Origin: JBLHGN01 sp047616325
GTDB taxonomy: Bacteria > Pseudomonadota > Gammaproteobacteria > Pseudomonadales > Cellvibrionaceae
Direction of reading: 5' to 3'
Length of the DNA: 17,316 bases
Assembly: GCA_047616325.1 (NCBI GenBank)
Contig: JBLHGN010000048.1
Location: 1 to 17,316 of the forward strand
A model generated the notes under the pieces. It was not told the DNA's origin. It was given only the letters and a program-made list of their open reading frames with translations, and searched no databases. Made by a program: the position numbers and the translations under genes. Shown piece after piece: positions 7,642-14,866 of the stretch (positions within the stretch are counted from its first letter, which is position 1; each line of letters begins with the position of its first letter).

Positions 7642-8190
7642 CTAATTATGAGTAGGTTTTATCACCCAAACCGACACCGCGTTACTGGACGCCAGCACTT
7701 TGCCGTTAGGGCTCACCACACTAGCACTCACAGTGTTTTTCCCCCTTGCTTTTATAGATGCCGGAATGCTAATGCCTTGAGCGCGAGTTGCTCCTCGGTA
7801 GGCGCTGCCGTTGAAATAGTATTGAATAAGCGTATCTGAATTCAGTTTACGATTTAGTGATACAGATACATGGATAGATTTTTGGGCGGGGCCTATTTGC
7901 TGTCCTTCATTGGGGGATTTTAGCGAGATAGCATAATCTTGGTTTTTGTTTTTTTCGCCTTCGTCTGCTTCCTTGGGTTTATCTTCGTCGGTTGGTAGCG
8001 AAAAACTTGGTTGGATGTTCTTAATAGTCGCGTTAACTTCGACGCCCTTTTTCGTGCCTGGGTTGTCCGAAAACGTGACTTTACCGTTCTCATCGACAGT
8101 CTTGTATACCTTGTCAGCGCGGCTCTCCTGGTTCAAACCCACAAGAGCAAGCATGGCTGTTACTAGTATAGGCGCACACAAACGTTTCAT
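7642..8190 (-). CDS. Exported DUF4124-domain protein between glnA and ntrB
   Basis: A 182-residue protein. The signal peptide (MKRLCAPILVTAMLALVGLN, cleavage near residue 25) is followed by a short DUF4124 module (about 26-50: DKVYKTVDENGKVTFSDNPG). Next is a charged, Lys/Glu-rich linker (about 68-84), then a beta-rich C-terminal region (about 86-178) with SPNEGQQIGPA and alternating hydrophobics, suggesting an Ig-like or carbohydrate-module-like fold. The product is probably periplasmic and its function is unknown. DUF4124 proteins are known at this position between glnA and ntrB in Pseudomonas-type genomes, so the linkage is conserved even though no role in nitrogen control is established. 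It begins about 205 bp beyond the glnA stop, past the glnA terminator, so it is likely transcribed from its own promoter (TATACT, 8222-8227). Confidence 0.88.
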   Translation of the reverse strand: MKRLCAPILVTAMLALVGLNQESRADKVYKTVDENGKVTFSDNPGTKKGVEVNATIKNIQPSFSLPTDEDKPKEADEGEKNKNQDYAISLKSPNEGQQIGPAQKSIHVSVSLNRKLNSDTLIQYYFNGSAYRGATRAQGISIPASIKARGKNTVSASVVSPNGKVLASSNAVSVWVIKPTHN

Positions 8191-8221
8191 AACTATTCTC
8201 TGCGGTGGTTGATTGTGATGG

Positions 8222-8260
8222 AGTATACCAAATTCAGAACAATGAAGACGTGAGTCTTCA
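8222..8260 (-). promoter_or_regulatory. Candidate promoter and operator palindrome of the DUF4124 gene
   Basis: On the minus strand a -10-like TATACT (8222-8227) lies about 32 bp before the start codon. The position expected for -35 is covered by a perfect palindrome, TGAAGAC-GTGA-GTCTTCA (8243-8260 on plus). It has no T-run and lies upstream of the gene, so it reads better as a protein-binding site than as a terminator. Confidence 0.35.
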
Positions 8261-8311
8261 CGCGCTTAGACTTTTGGTTTATTGTTTTCGCTCCCACAAA
8301 CTTGACGCCCA

Positions 8312-8338
8312 CAAAAAAGCCCGCACTGGGGCGGGCTT
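8312..8338 (-). terminator. Intrinsic terminator of glnA
   Basis: On the minus strand AAGCCCGC pairs with GCGGGCTT (plus 8331-8338 and 8317-8324) around a 6-base loop and runs straight into a T-run. The GC-rich stem ends 56 bp after the glnA stop. It separates glnA from the DUF4124 and ntrBC genes downstream. Confidence 0.88.
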
Positions 8339-8394
8339 GGTTCGCTAGCACTACGTGTCGCGCATGGTGGTAGCGGCCAGTATCCTAGTTTCTC

Positions 8395-9801
8395 TTAGCA
8401 GGAGTAGTATAAATCAAATTCAACCGGGTGAGTCGTGTGCTCAACGCGATATACATCTTCCATAGTTAGGTCGATGTAGGCATCGATCATGTCATCGGTA
8501 AACACGCCACCGACAGTCAAGAAACTACGGTTTTTGTCTAGTTGATCAAGTGCTTCTCGCAAGCTTCCGCACACTTGTGGGATCGCCGCAGCCTCTTCAG
8601 CGGGAAGATCGTACAAGTCTTTGTCAGCGGCATCGCCAGGGTGAATCTTGTTTTGAACGCCGTCGATACCGGCCATCAGCATTGCGGCAAAACACAGGTA
8701 AGGGTTGGCAATAGGGTCGGCAAATCGCGCTTCGATACGCTTTCCTTTCGGCGATGCGACATAAGGAATGCGAATCGATGCCGAGCGGTTGCGGGCAGAA
8801 TAGGCCAACATAACTGGCGCTTCAAAACCTGGAATCAAACGCTTATAAGAGTTTGTGCCTGGGTTAGAAAACGCGTTGATGGCTTTTGCGTGTTTGATGA
8901 TGCCGCCAATATAGAACAGAGCCGTTTCAGAAAGGCCTGCATAGCCGTCGCCGGCAAATTGGTTTACGCCGTCTTTCCAGAAAGACTGGTGAACGTGCAT
9001 ACCTGAACCGTTGTCACCAACGATGGGTTTGGGCATAAACGTAGCGGTTTTGCCATAGGCGTGGGCAACATTGTGTACGCAATATTTAAGAATCTGCACT
9101 TCATCGGCTTTTTTTACCAGGGTGTTGAATTTGACACCGATTTCGCACTGGCCTGCAGTGGCCACTTCGTGGTGGTGAACTTCAACATCTAGGCCCATTT
9201 GTTCCATAGCGCCACACATGGCAGCACGAATATCGTGCAGAGAATCTACGGGAGGAACGGGAAAGTACCCGCCTTTAACGCGAGGACGGTGGCCCAAATT
9301 GCCGCCTTCAACTTCCTTGCCTGTGGTCCAGTGGGCTTCTTCAGAGTTGATCTTGTAGAAAGATCCGCTCATATCCGAACCAAACTGAACCTCGTCAAAC
9401 ACGAAGAATTCGGGCTCAGGGCCAAAGAAGGCCGTATCACCCAGGCCGGTGGACTTGAGGTACTCCTCAGCGCGTTTAGCAACAGAGCGAGGGTCGCGCT
9501 CATAGCCTTGTCCTGTAGAGGGCTCAACGATGTCGCAACGCAAGATAAGCGTTGGTTCGTCGGTGAATGGGTCTAAAATAGATGTGCTGTCGTCTGGCAT
9601 AAGAATCATGTCAGATTCGTTAATGCCTTTCCAGCCGGAGATGGACGAGCCGTCGAACATTTGCCCTGTCTCAAAAAAATCTTCATCAACATAGCGCGCG
9701 GGAATAGAGACATGTTGCTCTTTTCCTTTTGTATCAGTAAAACGTAAATCTACCCAACGAACTTCATTTTCTTTTATTAGATTCAGAGTCTGTTCAGACA
9801 T
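8395..9801 (-). CDS. glnA: Type I glutamine synthetase (adenylylated GSI-beta)
   Basis: A 468-residue enzyme, the usual GSI length. It joins ammonia to glutamate with ATP to make glutamine, as a cytoplasmic dodecamer. Visible signatures are the N-terminal MFDGSSISGW (48-57), the metal-binding FFGPEPEFF region (125-133), the ATP and ammonia site segment KPIVGDNGSGMHVHQS (258-273), the glutamate-binding NPGTNSYKRL and RNRSASIRIP (313-346), and Y397 in DKDLYDLP. Y397 is the residue adenylylated by GlnE when nitrogen is plentiful, so activity is probably controlled that way. GGAGGAACCTT ahead of the ATG is a strong ribosome site. It is a single-gene unit with its own terminator. Transcription is probably controlled by the sigma-54 promoter at 9934-9949 and upstream NtrC sites, and so by NtrB/NtrC encoded just downstream. 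Confidence 0.98.
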   Translation of the reverse strand: MSEQTLNLIKENEVRWVDLRFTDTKGKEQHVSIPARYVDEDFFETGQMFDGSSISGWKGINESDMILMPDDSTSILDPFTDEPTLILRCDIVEPSTGQGYERDPRSVAKRAEEYLKSTGLGDTAFFGPEPEFFVFDEVQFGSDMSGSFYKINSEEAHWTTGKEVEGGNLGHRPRVKGGYFPVPPVDSLHDIRAAMCGAMEQMGLDVEVHHHEVATAGQCEIGVKFNTLVKKADEVQILKYCVHNVAHAYGKTATFMPKPIVGDNGSGMHVHQSFWKDGVNQFAGDGYAGLSETALFYIGGIIKHAKAINAFSNPGTNSYKRLIPGFEAPVMLAYSARNRSASIRIPYVASPKGKRIEARFADPIANPYLCFAAMLMAGIDGVQNKIHPGDAADKDLYDLPAEEAAAIPQVCGSLREALDQLDKNRSFLTVGGVFTDDMIDAYIDLTMEDVYRVEHTTHPVEFDLYYSC

Positions 9802-9857
9802 AAGGTTCCTCCAGAGTCGTGGCCCTAGCCATTAGTGTTTAGTTGTGGAATTTAAAA

Positions 9858-9888
9858 ATTGTACTTGCGCCCAAAAGCGGAAGTGCAA
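9858..9888 (-). promoter_or_regulatory. glnA: Possible sigma-70 promoter of glnA
   Basis: On the minus strand TTGCAC (plus 9883-9888) and TACAAT (plus 9858-9863) are 19 bp apart, a slightly long spacing. They lie downstream of the sigma-54 promoter. Enteric glnA also has sigma-70 and sigma-54 promoters together, but here the match is only fair. Confidence 0.3.
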
Positions 9889-9933
9889 TCATAATGCAAT
9901 CTCAGCGAGACGCAAGATGAGAGCACATGATTT

Positions 9934-9949
9934 GGCAAGGAATGTGCCA
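9934..9949 (-). promoter_or_regulatory. glnA: Sigma-54 promoter of glnA
   Basis: The minus strand reads TGGCACATTCCTTGCC, which fits the -24/-12 consensus TGGCAC-N5-TTGC with the obligatory GG-N10-GC spacing. The predicted start site is near 9923, giving a leader of about 120 bp before glnA. NtrC-type activators are needed to fire such promoters. Confidence 0.82.
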
Positions 9950-10020
9950 TAATAAAAAAAAGCGGGGCTGCGCCGTGCGCGACCTGCGAACTTTGGCTCC
10001 AAAATCACGAATCCACTCGC

Positions 10021-10065
10021 GCACCAATAATGTGCTGTGCGTATATTTATGCCTCATTGTGGGGC
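10021..10065. promoter_or_regulatory. Two NtrC-like enhancer sites upstream of glnA
   Basis: GCACC-AATAA-TGTGC (10021-10035) matches the NtrC consensus GCACC-N5-GGTGC at 9 of 10 positions. GCCTC-ATTGT-GGGGC (10051-10065) is a weaker match, 7 of 10. They are centred about 105 and 135 bp upstream of the predicted sigma-54 start site, 30 bp apart. In E. coli glnA the strong sites are at about -108 and -140. The spacing supports the weaker site. Both lie upstream of the chosen thiI start. Confidence 0.6.
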
Positions 10066-10089
10066 GTCATCAATAGCTTTTATGGAATT

Positions 10090-11580
10090 ATGAACATATC
10101 GCCCAAGGCTCTACCTCCTCTAATTTTCACTGTCCGGTTGTTTCCTGAGATCACCATTAAAAGTCCCTCTGTGCGCAAGCGTTGGACTAAACATCTGTGT
10201 GAAAATATTCGCGTCTTAGCAAGGCGCGTTGAGCCGCGTACTAGTGTCGTGCAAGATTGGGATCGAATTGAGGTGAGGGTTCCGGGTGCCGATGCCAGCG
10301 CACGTGTGGGGATGATTGACTTGCTGGCGCGAATACCTGGAATAGCCAACTATTCCGAAGTGAAGTCTTTTAAGTTTGACTCGCTTGAGGATATTTATCA
10401 AAGAGCGCACCAGGCTTGGGCCGATGAATTGCCCGGAAAAACTTTTTGTGTGCGGGTTAAGCGTGTAGGGCATCACGACTTCACCTCCACTCAGGCCGAG
10501 GTCTTCATTGGTGGTGAGCTGAATCAGAATGTGCAAACGGCCGGCGTCAAGCTCAAGAACCCCGACATCACCGTTCATATAGAAATTAAAAACCATCAGT
10601 TTTTTATTGTCGATGGCAAATATGCTGGCTTGGGTGGCTTCCCCATGGGTACCCAGGAGTCCGTGCTGTCGCTGGTTTCGGGTGGTTTTGACTCCACTGT
10701 AGCCAGTTATATGATGATCAAACGGGGTATTCGTACCCACTACTGCTTTTTCAATTTGGGTGGCCGCGCCCACGAGGTGGCTGTAAAAGAAGTGGCTTAT
10801 TATCTGTGGCAAAAATATGCATCTACCCATCGCGTACGCTTTATTACTGTGCCCTTCGAGGGTGTAGTTAAAGAAATAATGGAGAAAGTTGACCCCTCTA
10901 ACATGGGGGTGATTCTAAAACGCATGATGCTGCGCGCAGCGGATAAGGTGGCAGAGAAGGGTGGCATTGAAGCTTTGGTTACCGGGGAGGCGGTAGCCCA
11001 GGTGTCCAGTCAAACCATTCCAAACTTATCGATCATCGACAGGGTTACTGAAAAGCTCACGCTGCGGCCACTTATTGTCACCGACAAAATGGACATTATT
11101 AAGGTGGCGCGGCAAATTGGGGCAGAGGGTTTTTCAGCCAGCATCCCCGAATATTGTGGGGTTATATCCGTAAAGCCTTCAGCACGAGTAAAGTTGTCCA
11201 GTATCGAGCGCGATGAAGAGCTCTTCGACTTTGATGTATTGGACGAGGCTCTCGGTGGGTGTCGAGTGCAGTTTATCGACCAGCTTATGAAGGGTGTTGG
11301 CGACGAAGTGGCCATAGAAAAAGTGAGTGAGTTGCCTGACGGGGCCATTGTCATCGATATTCGTCACCCCGACGAGCGAGAGTTGAGGCCTTTGGCGGTG
11401 GCCGACCATCCGCTTCTGTGTATTCCGTTTTATACCTTGGATGGAGAGTTGGTCAATTTAGACGCGGAAGCCTGCTACTATTTATTTTGTGAGCGGGGCG
11501 TTATGAGTGAGCTGCATGCGGGGCACTTTCACGATGCTGGCCTTCGCAATGTGGCGGTTTACCGCCCGGACTTAACTTGA
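10090..11580 (+). CDS. thiI: tRNA 4-thiouridine synthase / thiamine sulfurtransferase ThiI
   Basis: ThiI adenylates uridine 8 of tRNA and transfers sulfur to give s4U. The rhodanese domain also supplies sulfur for the thiazole of thiamine. Domains with the start at ATG 10090 (496 residues) are: N-terminal ferredoxin-like region (about 10-75; FTVRLFPEITIKS), THUMP (about 75-180), PP-loop ATPase with SGGFDS at 197-202, and rhodanese (about 415-495) with the persulfide Cys467 in LFCERGVMS. C356 in EYCGVIS is the partner Cys that forms the disulfide with the rhodanese Cys in E. coli ThiI. The frame opens at 10030, but I prefer 10090. The extra 20 residues are not family-like, GGAA precedes 10090, and the upstream DNA holds NtrC-type sites. 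It is divergent from glnA, as in Pseudomonas. The next gene starts 41 bp after its stop. Confidence 0.96.
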   Translation: MNISPKALPPLIFTVRLFPEITIKSPSVRKRWTKHLCENIRVLARRVEPRTSVVQDWDRIEVRVPGADASARVGMIDLLARIPGIANYSEVKSFKFDSLEDIYQRAHQAWADELPGKTFCVRVKRVGHHDFTSTQAEVFIGGELNQNVQTAGVKLKNPDITVHIEIKNHQFFIVDGKYAGLGGFPMGTQESVLSLVSGGFDSTVASYMMIKRGIRTHYCFFNLGGRAHEVAVKEVAYYLWQKYASTHRVRFITVPFEGVVKEIMEKVDPSNMGVILKRMMLRAADKVAEKGGIEALVTGEAVAQVSSQTIPNLSIIDRVTEKLTLRPLIVTDKMDIIKVARQIGAEGFSASIPEYCGVISVKPSARVKLSSIERDEELFDFDVLDEALGGCRVQFIDQLMKGVGDEVAIEKVSELPDGAIVIDIRHPDERELRPLAVADHPLLCIPFYTLDGELVNLDAEACYYLFCERGVMSELHAGHFHDAGLRNVAVYRPDLT

Positions 11581-11621
11581 GTGAATGGTCAAAGCTTGCA
11601 AAATTGGGGAATGGTCCTGTC

Positions 11622-12080
11622 ATGAGTGATACTAGTCGCAAACAAAATTTGTGGGTGTTGGTGGGCTCAGTTGTTGTCATCCTATGTTCAGTATTTTTAA
11701 CACTAACCTATACCGGAGTACTGTTTGGCGGTAGCGGTAGCGGTAGCGGGGGCGAGAACGTCGGATTTCGTAATATTACCTTTACCGATGCCGTGGTTAC
11801 TTGTCGAGAGAATCTCGAAGATAACTACGCGGGGCGCATCCGAAGCTTGGTTACCGATAGCCATTCCAGTAGTTATGACGACAGACAGTTTTTATACAAA
11901 ATATTCTTGCAGATGGATTTGTTCGCTGGTGGTTCGGGCGAGCCGGAAGCCTATTTTGTGAATTGCTTTATCCGTTCGAGCAATGGCAGTGTCAAAAAGT
12001 TTGAGGTGGTGGAGTGGGAGGGCAACGAGAATAAGGTCGATGACGGAACCAATATGTTTGGTGTGCCGCGAGCAAAATAG
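11622..12080 (+). CDS. Small membrane-anchored protein of unknown function
   Basis: ATG 11622 gives 152 residues and has GGGGA about 10 bp upstream. An alternative TTG at 11577 overlaps the thiI stop and adds 15 residues without membrane character, so I reject it. One hydrophobic helix (about 9-34; LWVLVGSVVVILCSVFLTLTY) follows a short polar N-terminus (one Arg and one Lys). A GSGSGSGG linker (38-44) comes next, then a soluble domain of about 105 residues, probably periplasmic. The soluble part has two Cys (61, 115), which could pair, and the segments FRNITFTDAVVTC and EAYFVNCFIRSSNGSVKKFEVVEWEG. I do not recognise the family. It lies 41 bp after thiI on the same strand, probably in one transcript. 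Confidence 0.7.
   Translation: MSDTSRKQNLWVLVGSVVVILCSVFLTLTYTGVLFGGSGSGSGGENVGFRNITFTDAVVTCRENLEDNYAGRIRSLVTDSHSSSYDDRQFLYKIFLQMDLFAGGSGEPEAYFVNCFIRSSNGSVKKFEVVEWEGNENKVDDGTNMFGVPRAK
11730..11753 (+). repeat. GGTAGC tandem repeat encoding a Gly-Ser linker
   Basis: Three exact copies of GGTAGC (11730-11747) are followed by GGGGGC. They encode the flexible GSGSGSGG between the membrane helix and the soluble domain. The repeat is in frame, so linker length could vary between strains. Confidence 0.75.
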
Positions 12081-12106
12081 AGTGCCTTGAAAAAAGGTTG
12101 TAAGGG

Positions 12107-12137
12107 GGCGCACAGTACTTTTATAAAGCCGTGCGCC
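12107..12137. terminator. Hairpin between the convergent 11622 gene and OMP gene
   Basis: GGCGCAC (12107-12113) pairs with GTGCGCC (12131-12137), with an inner CTTT/AAAG stem. It lies 27 bp after one stop and 25 bp after the other, where a bidirectional terminator would sit. There is no good T-run on either side, so efficiency is uncertain. Confidence 0.5.
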
Positions 12138-12161
12138 ATCACTCAAAATATCGGGGGTGAC

Positions 12162-12683
12162 TTAGAAGCAATAGTCCACACTGGCGCCTAGGGCAGAAAA
12201 TTCGTTTTCATCGTTGTTAAGAATCCAGCGGTATTCGAAGTTCAGGTTCCAGTCTTCGTAAAATGTGAAGCCAGCTCCCCCACCATAAGATAGGCCCGAT
12301 TCGCTATTTGTGCTGTCTGTTCCGCCAGTCGTGTTGGTGACGGAAACGATAGAATAGCCCAGCAAGCCATATAGTTTAGCCCTCTCGTTAGCCCATTCTG
12401 GACGCCAATAAATTGAACCGCTGTAATCCATGCTGGAAGTTGAGATAACATCATTAATTGTTGCAGTTTCATCGCAGGTGCCCAGCCCCAAGCGGCCTTC
12501 GAAGCTAAGAAAACCATTCATCTTGTAGCCACCCAGTAAATCTATGGTTCTAAAAGTGGTATTGCTGGTGTTGGTATCGACATAAGTTACTCCGCCGCCA
12601 ACATAAAATTTATCCAGTTGAGCGAATACGCTTTCTGCAAAACTTGAATGTGTGCAAAGCAGTAAAATGGCAAGGGTAAGAAT
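12162..12683 (-). CDS. Outer-membrane beta-barrel protein (OmpA-like 8-strand type), start codon unusual
   Basis: The frame opens after a TAA at 12705-12707 and reads KRILTLAILLLCTHSSFA, an obvious signal peptide. It continues AESVFAQLDKFYVGGGVTYVDT, YKMNGFLSFEGRLGLG, SMDYSGSIYWRPEW, KLYGLLGYSIVSV, SGLSYGGGAGFTFY, WNLNFEYRW and ends ALGASVDYCF. Alternating aromatic and small residues, paired strands and a terminal Phe are typical of small outer-membrane barrels. No ATG, GTG or TTG lies before the signal peptide; the first ATG is at 12521, inside the barrel. I mark the start at ATT 12683, a rare start codon, with GGAGA about 10 bp upstream. The codon before KRI, where ATG would be expected, is GCT (12690-12692). 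Either it starts on ATT or the start has been lost and the gene is silent. It stands alone, convergent with the 11622 gene. Confidence 0.65.
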   Translation of the reverse strand: MLTLAILLLCTHSSFAESVFAQLDKFYVGGGVTYVDTNTSNTTFRTIDLLGGYKMNGFLSFEGRLGLGTCDETATINDVISTSSMDYSGSIYWRPEWANERAKLYGLLGYSIVSVTNTTGGTDSTNSESGLSYGGGAGFTFYEDWNLNFEYRWILNNDENEFSALGASVDYCF

Positions 12684-12909
12684 TCTCTTAGCTGTCTCCG
12701 AGTATTATTGTTATTCCACTGCAGATACTAGCAAATAAACCCTCTTGTGTGGTCGTCAGCTGGAACTTTTATGATGCTGTCGAAGGTTTTGGTAAATTTT
12801 TATATTCTTATGCTGTAAAAAGCCCCCCAAAAAAGTGTTTTAACCGCCTATCTTGCGTTGTGAATAAATGAATTTCTAAAGGCAGCTATCGCTTGTTCTT
12901 GGGTCGAGC

Positions 12910-12915
12910 TATAAT
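12910..12915 (+). promoter_or_regulatory. typA: Probable -10 box of typA
   Basis: A consensus TATAAT lies 78 bp before the typA start. No good -35 box is seen at 17 bp; TTGTTC is too close. The other 280 bases between the OMP gene and typA (from 12705) show an A/C-run near 12820-12836 but no gene or clear RNA. Confidence 0.4.
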
Positions 12916-12993
12916 GCGCGCTTTTTGAACAGCGGCCAATCCGATCGGCAAAACAATTTGCCCTCCCCTCCGCGCTTATGAGGCACCCTCCCA

Positions 12994-14811
12994 GTGATCG
13001 AAAATTTACGTAACATTGCCATTATTGCCCACGTTGACCATGGCAAAACCACTTTGGTGGACAAACTACTCAGCCAGTCAGGTACCCTCGACCGCAGAGA
13101 TGTGGGTTCCGAGCGCGTTATGGATTCCAGCGACCAAGAAAAAGAGCGTGGCATTACCATCTTGGCAAAAAATACTTCCATTAAGTGGAACGACTACCGA
13201 ATTAATATTGTGGATACTCCCGGGCACGCCGATTTTGGCGGTGAAGTGGAGCGCGTATTATCTATGGTGGACTCTGTGTGTTTGTTGGTCGACGCCGTGG
13301 ACGGCCCGATGCCACAAACGCGCTTTGTTACCAGTAAAGCATTCGAGCGAGGTTTAAAGCCCATAGTAGTGATTAACAAGGTTGATCGCCCTGGCGCCCG
13401 CCCAGACTGGGTGTTGGATCAAGTATTTGATCTTTTCGACCGTTTGGGCGCGACCGACGAACAGTTGGACTTCCCGGTTATATATGCCTCTGCCCTTAAT
13501 GGCGTTGCGGGATTAGAAGCCGATAGCTTGGCGGACGATATGACGCCGCTGTTCCAGATGATTGTCGACAAGGTGGAGCCGCCCAAAGTTGAGATTGACA
13601 GGCCCTTTCAAATGCAAATATCCGCCCTCGATTACAACAGCTATGTAGGTGTTATCGGTGTGGGTCGCATTACCCGTGGCAGTCTCTCGCCCAATCAGCA
13701 AGTGGTGGTTGTGGATATACATGGTAAGCAGCGCAAAGCCAGGGTGTTGCAGGTGATGGGCTATCACGGTCTTGAACGCATCGACACGGATAAAGCCACA
13801 GCAGGTGATATCGTGTGTATTACCGGAATCGATAAGCTCGGTATATCGGACACATTGTGCGACCCAGCATTGATTGAAATTTTGCCGCCACTCACGGTAG
13901 ATGAGCCCACTGTCAGCATGACCTTTCAGGTGAACGACTCTCCTTTCGCAGGTTTGGATGGCAAATTCGTTACCACGCGCAATATTAAAGAGCGCTTGGA
14001 GCAAGAACTTATTCACAACGTAGCTCTGCGAGTTACCCCGGGAGAGACGCCGGACAAATTTAAGGTGTCCGGACGCGGCGAATTGCATTTGTCTGTTTTG
14101 ATAGAAACTATGCGTCGTGAAGGTTTCGAGCTAGGCGTTTCTCGGCCTGAAGTGGTTCAAAAAGAAGTGGACGGTGAAATTCACGAGCCTTTCGAAGTGG
14201 TGGTGGTTGATGTGGAGACCCAGCATCAGGGTTCTGTTATGGAAGAGCTCGGTCTTCGACGTGCAGAGTTGACCAACATGGAGCCAGACGGTAAAGGACG
14301 GGTTCGGCTGTCATTCTTGATGCCATCGCGTGGACTTATTGGTTTTAGGGGGCAGTTTCTAACCCTAACCTCAGGTTCGGGCATTATGACCAGTATCTTC
14401 GACCACTACGGCCCGGTTAAAGCGGGTGAGCTAACTAGTCGCCAAAATGGTGTGTTGGTGTCTATGGTTAAAGGTAAAACGCTGGCTTATGCCCTATTTG
14501 CGCTGCAGGAACGGGGTCGTTTATTTTTGGGTCATGGCTCGGAAGTATACGAAGGACAGATTGTTGGAATTCATTCACGCGATAACGATTTAGTGGTTAA
14601 CCCAACCAAGGGTAAGCAACTCAATAATATTCGCGCCTCGGGTACCGATGAGGCGCTCACTTTGTCGCCGCCTATCAAACACACTTTGGAGCAGGCGTTG
14701 GAATTTATCGAAGATGACGAACTGGTTGAAGTAACGCCTCACTCCATTCGCTTGCGCAAGAAGCGCTTAACTGAAAACGAACGCAAGCGTTTTAAAAGCT
14801 CCTCTAAATAA
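12994..14811 (+). CDS. typA: Ribosome-associated translational GTPase TypA/BipA
   Basis: A 605-residue GTPase of the EF-G-like family, the usual BipA length. It binds the 70S ribosome and aids large-subunit assembly and stress or cold adaptation. The G domain has G1 AHVDHGKTT (12-20), G2 in ERGITI (51-56), G3 DTPGH (74-78), G4 NKVD (128-131) and G5 SALNG (166-170). It is followed by the beta-barrel domain 2 (about 200-300), the EF-G-like domains III and V (about 300-480; VSGRGELHLSVLIETMRREGFELGVSRPEV, SRGLIGFRGQFLT) and the BipA-specific C-terminal domain (about 480-600; NPTKGKQLNNIRASGTDEA, then a Lys/Arg-rich end). The start is GTG, with a weak GAGG upstream, so translation may be moderate. 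It lies beside thiI and glnA, as in Pseudomonas. It ends at the shared terminator at 14825. Confidence 0.97.
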   Translation: MIENLRNIAIIAHVDHGKTTLVDKLLSQSGTLDRRDVGSERVMDSSDQEKERGITILAKNTSIKWNDYRINIVDTPGHADFGGEVERVLSMVDSVCLLVDAVDGPMPQTRFVTSKAFERGLKPIVVINKVDRPGARPDWVLDQVFDLFDRLGATDEQLDFPVIYASALNGVAGLEADSLADDMTPLFQMIVDKVEPPKVEIDRPFQMQISALDYNSYVGVIGVGRITRGSLSPNQQVVVVDIHGKQRKARVLQVMGYHGLERIDTDKATAGDIVCITGIDKLGISDTLCDPALIEILPPLTVDEPTVSMTFQVNDSPFAGLDGKFVTTRNIKERLEQELIHNVALRVTPGETPDKFKVSGRGELHLSVLIETMRREGFELGVSRPEVVQKEVDGEIHEPFEVVVVDVETQHQGSVMEELGLRRAELTNMEPDGKGRVRLSFLMPSRGLIGFRGQFLTLTSGSGIMTSIFDHYGPVKAGELTSRQNGVLVSMVKGKTLAYALFALQERGRLFLGHGSEVYEGQIVGIHSRDNDLVVNPTKGKQLNNIRASGTDEALTLSPPIKHTLEQALEFIEDDELVEVTPHSIRLRKKRLTENERKRFKSSSK

Positions 14812-14824
14812 GCGCGATCAGTAA

Positions 14825-14866
14825 AAATTGCCTGGCAGTGCCTTGTGCAGTCAGGCAATTTGTTTT
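14825..14866. terminator. Bidirectional terminator between typA and the CheA-like kinase
   Basis: AAATTGCCTG (14825-14834) pairs with CAGGCAATTT (14852-14861), loop 17 bases. On the plus strand GTTTTT follows; on the minus strand the stem continues into a TTTTTA run. It therefore suits both convergent genes. The stop codon of the minus-strand kinase (14851-14853) lies at the start of the stem. Confidence 0.82.

Noticed and set aside
8542..9006. Plus-strand open frame of 154 codons inside glnA
   Set aside because: It is a shadow of glnA; composition is unlike a real protein and no start signal is seen.
9868..9889. TTGCGC...GTGCAA dyad between the glnA start site and gene
   Set aside because: It was considered as a third NtrC site, but the half-site spacing does not fit the GCACC-N5-GGTGC pattern.
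10030..10089. Upstream 20-residue extension of ThiI
   Set aside because: The residues are not family-like and this DNA holds the NtrC-like sites; ATG 10090 has a better ribosome site.
10216..10830. Open frame of 204 codons on the minus strand inside thiI
   Set aside because: It is antisense to a certain gene, has no family signature or ribosome site, and is explained by thiI codon usage.
13513..14088. Open frame of 191 codons on the minus strand inside typA
   Set aside because: It is antisense to a certain gene, with no recognisable domain.
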